From Aquimarina mytili (GTDB taxonomy: Bacteria; Bacteroidota; Bacteroidia; Flavobacteriales; Flavobacteriaceae), in assembly GCF_016735115.1 (NCBI RefSeq), contig NZ_JAERQJ010000001.1, positions 647,575 through 711,574 of the forward strand: 64,000 nucleotides of DNA, written 5' to 3'. The notes under the pieces were generated by a model. It was not told the DNA's origin and made no database searches. It saw only the letters and a list, made by a program, of their open reading frames with translations. Below are positions 53,397-61,235 of the stretch, one piece after another; position 1 is the stretch's first letter; every line of letters begins with the position of its first letter. Position numbers and translations under genes: made by a program.

Positions 53397-54719
53397 TTAT
53401 TTAACCATATATTGTAAAGAAGCACCCGGACGTCCTACATATCCTACGCCAGTAAATTTGTATCTAAGAATAAGACATAAAGCTTTTCTGGCTTCAGCTT
53501 CGCTGTTTCCAAAATCAAATATCCAATGGTTACCATCGACAATTTTCCATCTTCCTCCAATTTTTTGTACGTCGATATTACCGGGATCAAATCTAATAAT
53601 ATCTTCACTAGCAACGGGTTGTACATTAGAAGCACTATTGCCTACCAACTGATATTTAAATGAAGGGTTTGGACGTTTTACAAAACAGGATTTTGTGAAT
53701 CCATAACGTTGTACGATATAAATAATCCTCTTGGCTTCAGTATAGTTAGGTGCCGAGAAAACATAATGACTACCATCGGCAATAGAGTAGGTACCTAGAG
53801 AATTTCTAACTACCCTAAGGTTATTTGGGTTGAAAGGAATACAATCTTGCGTACCACAAGGTTTGTATGGGTACATTTTTGAAGCTCCTATTCGATCCCC
53901 CCATGATAATGCATTTCTTTGTACAGAATATGTGCTACCATTCTTTTTGGTGATTGTAGGTTTTCCATTTTTCGAAAATGCATATGGACCATACATCATA
54001 ATGCTTCCAAAATCTAATGTGCTGGTATATTCTGTTCCATCCATACCACGCTGAATATAGGTTTTGAAATTATGAGATTTACCAGATTCAATATTACCAA
54101 AATTGATAGTTACATAGTTATTTCTATCTTTTCTACTTTGCTCATGCCATAAACCAATTGCATGTCCTATCTCGTGAATCGTGTTTCCAGTAGAACATCC
54201 ATTAGCTAAATTGATATTTTGTTTACCTCCTGTGCGTCCTACGGCTGATGAGCATCCAGATCCTTTTCTGAAATTCACATAGGCCGTTTGGTTGGTACGC
54301 TTTACAAATCTCAAATTACTATACTCTTCCCAGTGAGCAATGGCATTATATACCCTCGCTTTGTTAGGAAGACTGTTTTCTATAGTATAGTATACAGTAC
54401 AATTTGGCCAGAATTTTTTTGTTCTACCGGTACTTTTTTGATTTAGATCATCGGGAGATAATATAATATCGCCTTCAAAAATATAATGATCTCCAAAATC
54501 TTCTACCGTTGCTGTCCCACCTAGAAATGAGACATCAATGAGTTCTCCTGTTTTTTCGGGATATGCTTTTTCTGTGATATCACTTTTAATATCGACTACA
54601 GGCTGTAAAGCCTCTTCGGCTGTAATTTCTTTTTCCTTTTCGCAACTTGTAAATGCAAGTGACAGCCCCATCAGCATAGTGGTGATTAATGTTTTAGGTT
54701 TTAAGAATTTGTTTTTCAT
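53397..54719 (-). CDS. astacin-family (M12A, flavastacin-like) metalloprotease lipoprotein
   Basis: 440 residues with a lipoprotein signal (LAFTSC, Cys26), a propeptide to about 100, and an astacin domain about 103-288: zinc motif HEIGHAIGLWHE (H182, H186, H192; E183) and Met-turn SIMMYGPY with the Tyr ligand at 243. Two C-terminal repeats of about 70 residues follow (about 298-370 and 375-440), each with IADGSHYVF or IVDGNHWIF, a helix with EAKRII or EARKAL, and a final RPxxSxxY. These repeats occur in flavastacin-like proteins. Expected on the cell surface; digests proteins. Single gene with a terminator. Confidence 0.92.
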   Translation of the reverse strand: MKNKFLKPKTLITTMLMGLSLAFTSCEKEKEITAEEALQPVVDIKSDITEKAYPEKTGELIDVSFLGGTATVEDFGDHYIFEGDIILSPDDLNQKSTGRTKKFWPNCTVYYTIENSLPNKARVYNAIAHWEEYSNLRFVKRTNQTAYVNFRKGSGCSSAVGRTGGKQNINLANGCSTGNTIHEIGHAIGLWHEQSRKDRNNYVTINFGNIESGKSHNFKTYIQRGMDGTEYTSTLDFGSIMMYGPYAFSKNGKPTITKKNGSTYSVQRNALSWGDRIGASKMYPYKPCGTQDCIPFNPNNLRVVRNSLGTYSIADGSHYVFSAPNYTEAKRIIYIVQRYGFTKSCFVKRPNPSFKYQLVGNSASNVQPVASEDIIRFDPGNIDVQKIGGRWKIVDGNHWIFDFGNSEAEARKALCLILRYKFTGVGYVGRPGASLQYMVK

Positions 54720-55108
54720 AATCGTGTAGTTTTAGTTTTGCCTACTCTTTTTGTAATCGGGTTTTTCGGCATATCACCCCATCGAATCGATTCAAAGTTT
54801 TTGGTATATAAGGTTCACAATACAAGAACCTTGTACAGATCTATTGATCGCTATGTTAAAAGGGATTGAATATTTTCTTTGGGGAAGAAAAATTATTTGG
54901 GAGTATCCTAGTGTACTTATTGTTGAAGATTTCTAAACAGGGAATGATAAAATATCAGAAACCTTAATACAGTTTGTAATGCATTTTTGATAATACTGGT
55001 GCAATATTAAAAGGTTTGTGGTGTAATAAAAAGGGGTAAACCCCTAATTTTGAAAGGAGTTTGAACTGTTATTTTTTATGTATAAACCTTATTGTAAGGG
55101 GTTTACGG
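54720..55108. other. gene-free region between the astacin gene and a lipoprotein gene
   Basis: About 390 bases without a credible gene. It carries one short strong hairpin (AGGGG-TAAA-CCCCT type, 55032-55045) and a loose CCTTACAATAAGG hairpin close to 55109 that could end transcription of the minus-strand gene there. Confidence 0.4.
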
Positions 55109-57577
55109 TTAATTGATTTGATAAATCAGAATGCTGTTATCTTCTCCTTGAACTACGAATTCTAAGTTAGGATCTTTATCCATATTACCTAAACTTAGTA
55201 CAGAGTTTCCGTATACTGGGAAATTTGGAAATAATTCAGCATTACTATCATACAGATATACTTTTTTGGCCTGAATATCTGTTACAGTAATGTATATTTT
55301 ATTGTTTATGTAATAAAGTTTGGGTTCTGTATACACGCCAAAATCCAATTCTAGAGTTCTACCTTTTATAGAAAGTTTATTTTCTGATAAAGTAACTAAA
55401 GTTTTATTAGTGGTTACGATTCGGTTATTTTCATCCAACTTCAGATTTTGAGTTACAGCGTTGCCATCTTCTTGAACTTGGATTAATTTTCCGTCTTTGG
55501 TAGTTGATGTAAACTTATCCTGGTATTGATACCATTCATTTTTCGAAAAGTTAACATTGTTTTTTACAGTTACTCTATCCCTACCTAATCGATCTATGAT
55601 GTTTAGTTTTCCACTTTTTTCTGGCAACAAGATGTAGTCCTTCGTTCCTATTCTTATATGCTTAGGTGGTAAAGTAATATCAGTTTCAGTTCCTTTAAAT
55701 CCAAAACCGGTTACAATTTCACCCTCAGCATTAAGCATTTTTAATTGATTCCCTTGAGTAATTACGATACGGTATCGCTTACTCTTATCATAATCAAACA
55801 AGGCTAGAGGTTGAGTAATGGTATTGTTGAATTTTTTCGGATAAGGAGTAACATCTTTGCCATCTCGATCTACCAGATATAAGGTGTTTGCCGTATTGAA
55901 CAATAATTGGTATCTGCCATTTTTGTAGATGTCTATTTGTTGTATGTCTCCTAATATTTCACCATCAATTTGTTTTTTCCAGAAAATGGATCCTTTATCA
56001 GAGATTAAATACAGGTTGTTTTCGATATCCTGTATCGCAATATCCATTCCTTTGGTTCTATGATTTTTTACCAAAATAGGTTTGTTTAACACTTTATTTT
56101 CAAGTGTGGTTGAAGCAACTTGCGTTACTGAAGTTGCACTACCCTTGGTAAGACTTTTTTGTAGCACGCCGTGTATGTGAGCAAAATCATTTTCTTTTAT
56201 TACCTGAAGTATGGCCGCTTGATACCCTTTATAATGTAAACTATCCCATTGTGATGTGTATTTTTCCTGGGTGTTTTTAGAAATATATTCTTTGAGGTTC
56301 TTGATGTTACCTACAATTAAAATAGAAGATTCATCTGATAAATCCTTGATTGTATTTTTGTAGTATTCTTGTTGGTTCAGTAATGTTTGATTCAGGATAT
56401 TGGCAATAATATCTCTAAGTACATTTCTTGATGATCCAAAAACAATAAATTCATTGTGCACAAAATAGAAAGATGCATCAATATCTTTTATTAGTGGAGT
56501 TAGAATTTGTGAAAAAGATAAAGGACTGTCATATTTATATATAGGGGTGTTTCTATATGTTTCTATTTTGTTCTCTCCTAAACTTTTAATGGCAGTTTCC
56601 GGATCTAAAGAATTTAAAGCCAATACATTTTCTTTCTCTAAAAAAATCATTCCTATTTCCGAAACTCCAGATAATATTTCATCGAGATTATCAGGAACAT
56701 CTTCTAATTCACGCTCCTGTGCTTCAGATAAGTTCTTTTTAAGGGTTTCAAAATCATCATAAGTAAATGAGATAAATCCTTTTGAACTAATAGGAGTAAC
56801 TTTTGCAATTCTATTTTCTTGTGGTATAGTACTATCAAAAATGCCAATGGTGCTCGAAAGTGAATCTTTCTCTATCGCAATACCATCTAAATAGATTGCA
56901 TTTTGTTCTACAGTAGCATCTAATGATGACCATCCACTAAAATTATGAAGATCTTTTAATTCATTTTTCGGTAAAAAAGAATCATGAATGTTTTTTAACT
57001 TTTTTCCATTTATTAGTAAAGATATAGTATTGTCAAGACCAGAAACGTCATATGCTTTTTGCAAATCTTTGTCTATCGGAAGTGGATTGGCATTTACTCT
57101 AATCGCATTTTCAATTAAGATCTGAGAAGAAGAAGCAATAAGGATGCTGTCTTGTTGTGTAGCAAAAAAGGAAGACCCTTTAGATGAGATTTTATAAATA
57201 GTTTTTTCAGAATAATTTATCGTTTCAATTTGTTTTGTGTTTAACGAGTCAGTTTGGATAAGAGAAGGATCAAATTTTGAAATATACGTGTATTCGAAAC
57301 TGTTTTTTCCCAGAGGCGAAAAACACAACAAACCTTCAGGTTGTTTTGTTTCATTGATAACGGTTAGATTCTTAAAGTAATCAAATAATTGTATATGATC
57401 ATTGTTTTTAATAATACCATTGTCTCTTAATTTGCTTTTTGCTCCTTCAAGATCATTAATTTTTATAATGATTTGCGAATCTCTGGGGATATAATCGATT
57501 AAAGTATTAGGTTTTTCTTTGATGTCGTCACAAGAAATAGCAATAAAAACTAAAAAAATTGCAATTATTTTTTTCAT
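55109..57577 (-). CDS. large lipoprotein with beta-propeller-like C-terminal half
   Basis: 822 residues from the ATG at 57577 (or 57580), chosen because it gives a clean lipoprotein signal (FIAISCDD, Cys16); a start at 57646 adds residues without signal character. The N-terminal half (about 25-480) is an unknown mixed domain with IPRDSQIIIKINDLEGAKS. The C-terminal half (about 520-822) shows repeated strands with DG and D-x-D turns (YLISDKGSIFWKKQ, YLVDRDGKDVTPY, LNIIDRLGRDRV) as in beta-propellers. No function known. It lies 147 bases downstream of rnhB on the same strand, an arrangement I have a general impression of from other flavobacteria. Confidence 0.6.
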   Translation of the reverse strand: MKKIIAIFLVFIAISCDDIKEKPNTLIDYIPRDSQIIIKINDLEGAKSKLRDNGIIKNNDHIQLFDYFKNLTVINETKQPEGLLCFSPLGKNSFEYTYISKFDPSLIQTDSLNTKQIETINYSEKTIYKISSKGSSFFATQQDSILIASSSQILIENAIRVNANPLPIDKDLQKAYDVSGLDNTISLLINGKKLKNIHDSFLPKNELKDLHNFSGWSSLDATVEQNAIYLDGIAIEKDSLSSTIGIFDSTIPQENRIAKVTPISSKGFISFTYDDFETLKKNLSEAQERELEDVPDNLDEILSGVSEIGMIFLEKENVLALNSLDPETAIKSLGENKIETYRNTPIYKYDSPLSFSQILTPLIKDIDASFYFVHNEFIVFGSSRNVLRDIIANILNQTLLNQQEYYKNTIKDLSDESSILIVGNIKNLKEYISKNTQEKYTSQWDSLHYKGYQAAILQVIKENDFAHIHGVLQKSLTKGSATSVTQVASTTLENKVLNKPILVKNHRTKGMDIAIQDIENNLYLISDKGSIFWKKQIDGEILGDIQQIDIYKNGRYQLLFNTANTLYLVDRDGKDVTPYPKKFNNTITQPLALFDYDKSKRYRIVITQGNQLKMLNAEGEIVTGFGFKGTETDITLPPKHIRIGTKDYILLPEKSGKLNIIDRLGRDRVTVKNNVNFSKNEWYQYQDKFTSTTKDGKLIQVQEDGNAVTQNLKLDENNRIVTTNKTLVTLSENKLSIKGRTLELDFGVYTEPKLYYINNKIYITVTDIQAKKVYLYDSNAELFPNFPVYGNSVLSLGNMDKDPNLEFVVQGEDNSILIYQIN

Positions 57578-57724
57578 CATCTGAATGCCTTTTGCGTTGC
57601 TGTATTTAATCGTATTAGTTAAAGATTTGGGTCTTATGGTTTGCAAAATATAAAGTCTTATTTAATGATCGAAATATATTTCGAATATATTTGTTTATTT
57701 ATCTCTTCGGCTTCAAATATATAA

Positions 57725-58327
57725 CTATTTCAGATCTAGTGTAAGTTGTTCAGGAAGTAATCTAAAGCTTTTCCGATGATATTTGGTGATACCATATTTA
57801 CGAATAGCATCTCTGTGCTCCGCTGTAGGGTACCCTTTGTTTTTTTTCCAATTATACATCGGGAACTCCTCATGAATCTTTTCCATAAACTCATCTCTAT
57901 AGGTTTTTGCTAAAACTGATGCAGCTGCTATATTCAAATATTTTCCGTCCCCTTTTATAACGCATGTATGTGGTATATTATGATATGGTTTAAATTTGTT
58001 TCCGTCTACAATAATATGCTCGGGCTGCGGTTTTAACTGTTCAATTGCTCTTTGCATGGCAAGGATAGAAGCGTTTAGGATATTAATCTTGTCAATTTCT
58101 TCCATAAAAATATGTGTAACACCATAGGATATAGAACAGTCTTCTAGTAGAGGTTTAAGAGATTTTCTTTTGGTTTCACTAAGTTGTTTGGAGTCATTTA
58201 AGATTTTGTTACTAAAATCATCAGGAAGAATAATAGCTGCTGCCGTAACAGGACCAGCAAGGCAACCTCGTCCGGCTTCGTCTGTGCCGCACTCGATAAG
58301 GTCAGGGTTTAATTTTAATGTAAGCAT
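57725..58327 (-). CDS. rnhB: ribonuclease HII
   Basis: 200 residues. Removes RNA from RNA-DNA hybrids and single ribonucleotides from DNA. Active-site signature [16 protein letters not shown] with the DE pair, HIIVDGNKF with the next Asp, and [15 protein letters not shown]. Complete, cytoplasmic, of usual length. Downstream is the large lipoprotein gene; upstream is the second 21-bp array. Confidence 0.95.
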   Translation of the reverse strand: MLTLKLNPDLIECGTDEAGRGCLAGPVTAAAIILPDDFSNKILNDSKQLSETKRKSLKPLLEDCSISYGVTHIFMEEIDKINILNASILAMQRAIEQLKPQPEHIIVDGNKFKPYHNIPHTCVIKGDGKYLNIAAASVLAKTYRDEFMEKIHEEFPMYNWKKNKGYPTAEHRDAIRKYGITKYHRKSFRLLPEQLTLDLK

Positions 58328-58463
58328 TATACGAATATACGTTATGGATATAATTTCGGAAAACTATTTTTAGGAATAGACACTATTGATACCAAAAAAA
58401 TAGTATTTAAAAATTATCCGATATAAAAAATAAGACAAACCCAAGTCAATATATTTCTTTAAT
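58328..58463. other. left part of a 728-base gene-free region before the porin gene
   Basis: AT-rich leader region of rnhB without any recognised element; it is followed by the repeat array (58464-58743), a possible eroded minus-strand frame (58750-58908) and the porin promoter (59030-59037). Confidence 0.4.
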
Positions 58464-58743
58464 AACCCTGATTTACTATTCCTGTAAAATAAAATGTATT
58501 TCCTACATAATCATGTATAACTCCTGCATAAAAAATATAACTCCTGCATATAATTTTTATATTCCTGCATAATAAAAAAATATTCCTGTATATATATTTA
58601 ATACTCCTGTATTGCAGGAATATTATAATTAAATGCAGGAAATCAATAGTATGCTACAGGAAAATAATAAAATAATACAGGAACAATAAGATTGTATGCA
58701 GGATCATAAATTTAAGAGCAGGAATAACAAATTTATATACAGG
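58464..58743. repeat. 21-bp-phased array of TTCCTGYATA units with orientation reversal in the middle
   Basis: Units carrying TCCTG (or TCCTA) begin their CCTG at 58481, 58502, 58523, 58543, 58564, 58585 and 58606; then the complementary CAGG appears at 58615, 58636, 58657, 58678, 58699, 58719 and 58740. Steps are 21, or 20 twice. So seven units point one way and seven the other, meeting at CTCCTGTATTGCAGGA. Linkers are variable and AT-rich. A weaker CCTG at 58467 breaks the phase. It is not a CRISPR: units are degenerate and linkers only about 11-12 bases. Confidence 0.85.
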
Positions 58744-58749
58744 AAATTT

Positions 58750-58908
58750 TTATACACTAAAAGCCTGTTTTTTTAACTGTTCATATACGTGTTTTTGTGT
58801 ATTCCTTGATAATCCTACTGTTTGGTTCAAAGCTTTAATAGGCTTAGTATGACTTTCAAGAATGATATAGAAGATTAAAAAGTCACACTTGATATATTTT
58901 CTCGTTAT
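58750..58908 (-). pseudogene. possible remnant of a helix-turn-helix coding region
   Basis: A 52-codon frame without an ATG runs on the minus strand to a TAA at 58750, beside the array. The translation ends KPIKALNQTVGLSRNTQKHV followed by YEQLKKQAFSV, which looks like a helix-turn-helix end. A stop codon lies directly upstream in frame. It may be an eroded gene, or chance in AT-rich DNA. Confidence 0.2.
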
Positions 58909-59029
58909 TTAGGTATAAAAAATAACCATATTGATGTTTTCTGTCGTAAAGAAGAAAAGTTTAACCGATTCAAAAGGATAAAGTATTTTAAACAAACAAT
59001 CAAGGTCATTTACTTTCGCTAAAAAAGTA

Positions 59030-59037
59030 TATTTTTG
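59030..59037 (+). promoter_or_regulatory. candidate -7 box of the porin gene
   Basis: TATTTTTG matches TAnnTTTG exactly. A transcript would start near 59044, which rules out a start codon at the in-frame TTG at 59035 and supports ATG at 59050 or 59056. Confidence 0.5.
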
Positions 59038-59055
59038 CCACAGTTTTGTATGCTA

Positions 59056-61068
59056 ATGAGAAAAAACTTAATAATTATAATTGCGCTTCTGTTTGTCTCT
59101 GTGATTTTTGCCCAGGATAGAAACCCTCAAGAAATCAATCAGAACAATCCTACATTGAGTAGAGAAGATGATCAGAAATCTAAGAAGTCTTTGAGAGAAA
59201 TAGCTGCAGAAGCTAAGAAAGATAAAGAAAAGAAACCTCCTGTTACAGAATATAAGATTATCAACATAGAAAATGATACAACGTATTTAGATACAACACT
59301 AACTATTCAAAAAGATTATAAGTTTAATTATTTGCGAAGAGATGATTTTGAGTTGCTGCCTATTCATAATGTTGGACAAACCTATAATAGTCTAGCTAAA
59401 CGCGAAGAGAAAGCACACTTATTACCGCTTTTCGGAGCAAGAGCTCGCCATTTCAATTTTATGGAAGCTGAGGATATCAACTATTATCAGGTTCCGACAC
59501 CGCTTACCGAACTGTATTTTAAAACTACCTTTGAACAAGGACAACAGTTAGATGCTTTTTTTACCGTAAATACGTCGCCCAGAATTAATCTTTCTATTGC
59601 ATATAAAGGAGTACGTTCTTTAGGTAAATATCAACATGCATTAACAAGTACAGGTAACTTTAGAGCTACACTTACGTATTTTACCAAAAACAAACGATAC
59701 AAAATGAAATCACATTTTGTATCTCAAGATTTACTCAATGAAGAAAATGGAGGTCTATCTGAAGAAGGGATTGATCAATATTTAGGAAGAGGGCAGTTTG
59801 TTGCAGATGAAGATGAGTTTGTAGATAGGGGAGCGATATCTGTTAATTTTGAAGATGCAGAGAGTGAACTGCTGGGAAAAAGGTTTTATTTAGATCATCA
59901 ATTTGCATTGATTAAAAAAACAGATAGTACCGATACAGGAGTATCGATTGGACATATTATGGATCTTACGGATAAAAGATTTAAGTATGATCAAACGGCC
60001 ATAGCTCCAGATAATCTTTTAGGAGAAGCTTATGTGTCGGGAGCCATTGCAGACAATGTGGCTCTAGAGGATTTTAGTAACCAAGTATTTATTGATGTTG
60101 TCAATACATGGTTAGGACGTTTAAAAATTATTGGTGGTAGTACTAACTATAACTACGGTTACAATACCTTATTATCTCAAGTTAATGATGCTGGTGTGCA
60201 AACTAACATAACAAATCGTATCAAGGGAGATGTATATTCCGTTGGAGGAGAGTACTACAATAACTATAAAGGGTTTTCTTTGTTTGCTGATGGTATGTCT
60301 TTGGTTTCGGGAGATTTTACAGGTAATTATTTTAACGCAGGAGCAGGATTTAGTTTGTATGATAAATACGAAGCACAAGTAAAAATCAGTGCTAATTCCG
60401 TCGCACCAAATTATAATTTTCTCTTATATCAAAGTGATTATATTAATTACAATTGGCAAAATGATTTTTCTAATACAGAAACTCAAAAAGTTCAGGTCAA
60501 TATCAAAGCAAAAAAAATAGCCGAGATAGAAGCTAGTTATTCTAGTATTGATAATTATACATTTTTTCAAAAAGATGTCAATGATGTTATCACGCCCGTT
60601 CAATTTGGACAAACGATTGATTTGTTAAAGGTGAAGCTGACTCAAGGAATCAAATTCTGGAAATTAGGACTCGATAATACGGTAATGTATCAAAATGTGC
60701 AGGGCGGGGAACAGGTGTATAATGTACCGGAGATCATTACAAGAAACAGCCTCTATTTCCAAGATCATTTTTTTAAGAAAAATGCGCTGTTTATGCAAGC
60801 TGGTGTAACGTTAAAATACTTTACAGCGTATAATGGAGATGCGTATGATCCTGTGCTTTCAGAGTTTTATGTGCAAAATGATGAAGAAATAGGAGGGTTT
60901 CCCCAGTTTGATATATTTTTTAACGCCAAAGTTAGACAAACACGTATCTTTTTTAAAGTAGAAAATATTGGAGAGGCTTTTAGTCAAAACCAAGAGTTTT
61001 CGGCTCCAGGTTATGCTACTCGCGATGCCGTACTGCGTTTTGGTTTGGTGTGGAACTTCTTCTTATAG
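59056..61068 (+). CDS. putative porin, outer-membrane beta barrel
   Basis: 670 residues from ATG at 59056, which gives a clean signal peptide (MRKNLIIIIALLFVSVIFAQ). The start of the mature protein is disordered and charged (SKKSLREIAAEAKKDKEKKP). A large beta-strand-rich domain follows with alternating residues and many aromatic ends (ELYFKTTFEQGQQLDAFFTV, INLSIAYKGVRSLGKYQHAL), ending LVWNFFL. This matches the Bacteroidota putative porin family. Expected in the outer membrane; the solute is unknown. Single gene; a GC-rich patch directly follows the stop. Confidence 0.85.
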   Translation: MRKNLIIIIALLFVSVIFAQDRNPQEINQNNPTLSREDDQKSKKSLREIAAEAKKDKEKKPPVTEYKIINIENDTTYLDTTLTIQKDYKFNYLRRDDFELLPIHNVGQTYNSLAKREEKAHLLPLFGARARHFNFMEAEDINYYQVPTPLTELYFKTTFEQGQQLDAFFTVNTSPRINLSIAYKGVRSLGKYQHALTSTGNFRATLTYFTKNKRYKMKSHFVSQDLLNEENGGLSEEGIDQYLGRGQFVADEDEFVDRGAISVNFEDAESELLGKRFYLDHQFALIKKTDSTDTGVSIGHIMDLTDKRFKYDQTAIAPDNLLGEAYVSGAIADNVALEDFSNQVFIDVVNTWLGRLKIIGGSTNYNYGYNTLLSQVNDAGVQTNITNRIKGDVYSVGGEYYNNYKGFSLFADGMSLVSGDFTGNYFNAGAGFSLYDKYEAQVKISANSVAPNYNFLLYQSDYINYNWQNDFSNTETQKVQVNIKAKKIAEIEASYSSIDNYTFFQKDVNDVITPVQFGQTIDLLKVKLTQGIKFWKLGLDNTVMYQNVQGGEQVYNVPEIITRNSLYFQDHFFKKNALFMQAGVTLKYFTAYNGDAYDPVLSEFYVQNDEEIGGFPQFDIFFNAKVRQTRIFFKVENIGEAFSQNQEFSAPGYATRDAVLRFGLVWNFFL

Positions 61069-61201
61069 GGCACCCGGGCGGGCTATCCGTTTCAATTCCT
61101 CACTATTTTGGTTAAATTCCTGATGTTATACAAGGTTTATGTTGTGGGATTTCCACTACTATCCCTGGTGCAAATACTAAATAAAATTCAACATTTAGAT
61201 G

Positions 61202-61209
61202 TACCTTTG
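61202..61209 (+). promoter_or_regulatory. candidate -7 box of the FdhF/YdeP gene
   Basis: TACCTTTG fits TAnnTTTG exactly, 26 bases before the start codon at 61236; no clear -33 box. Confidence 0.35.
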
Positions 61210-61235
61210 ATACCCTTCATGATTACCTTATACGA

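Noticed and set aside
58464..58743. Regular spacing suggesting a CRISPR array
   Set aside because: Repeat cores are only about 8-10 bases and degenerate, the period is 21, orientation flips in the middle, and no cas gene is in the window.
59035..59055. Upstream TTG start for the porin
   Set aside because: The TTG lies within the -7 box TATTTTTG; the signal peptide begins properly at the ATG at 59056.
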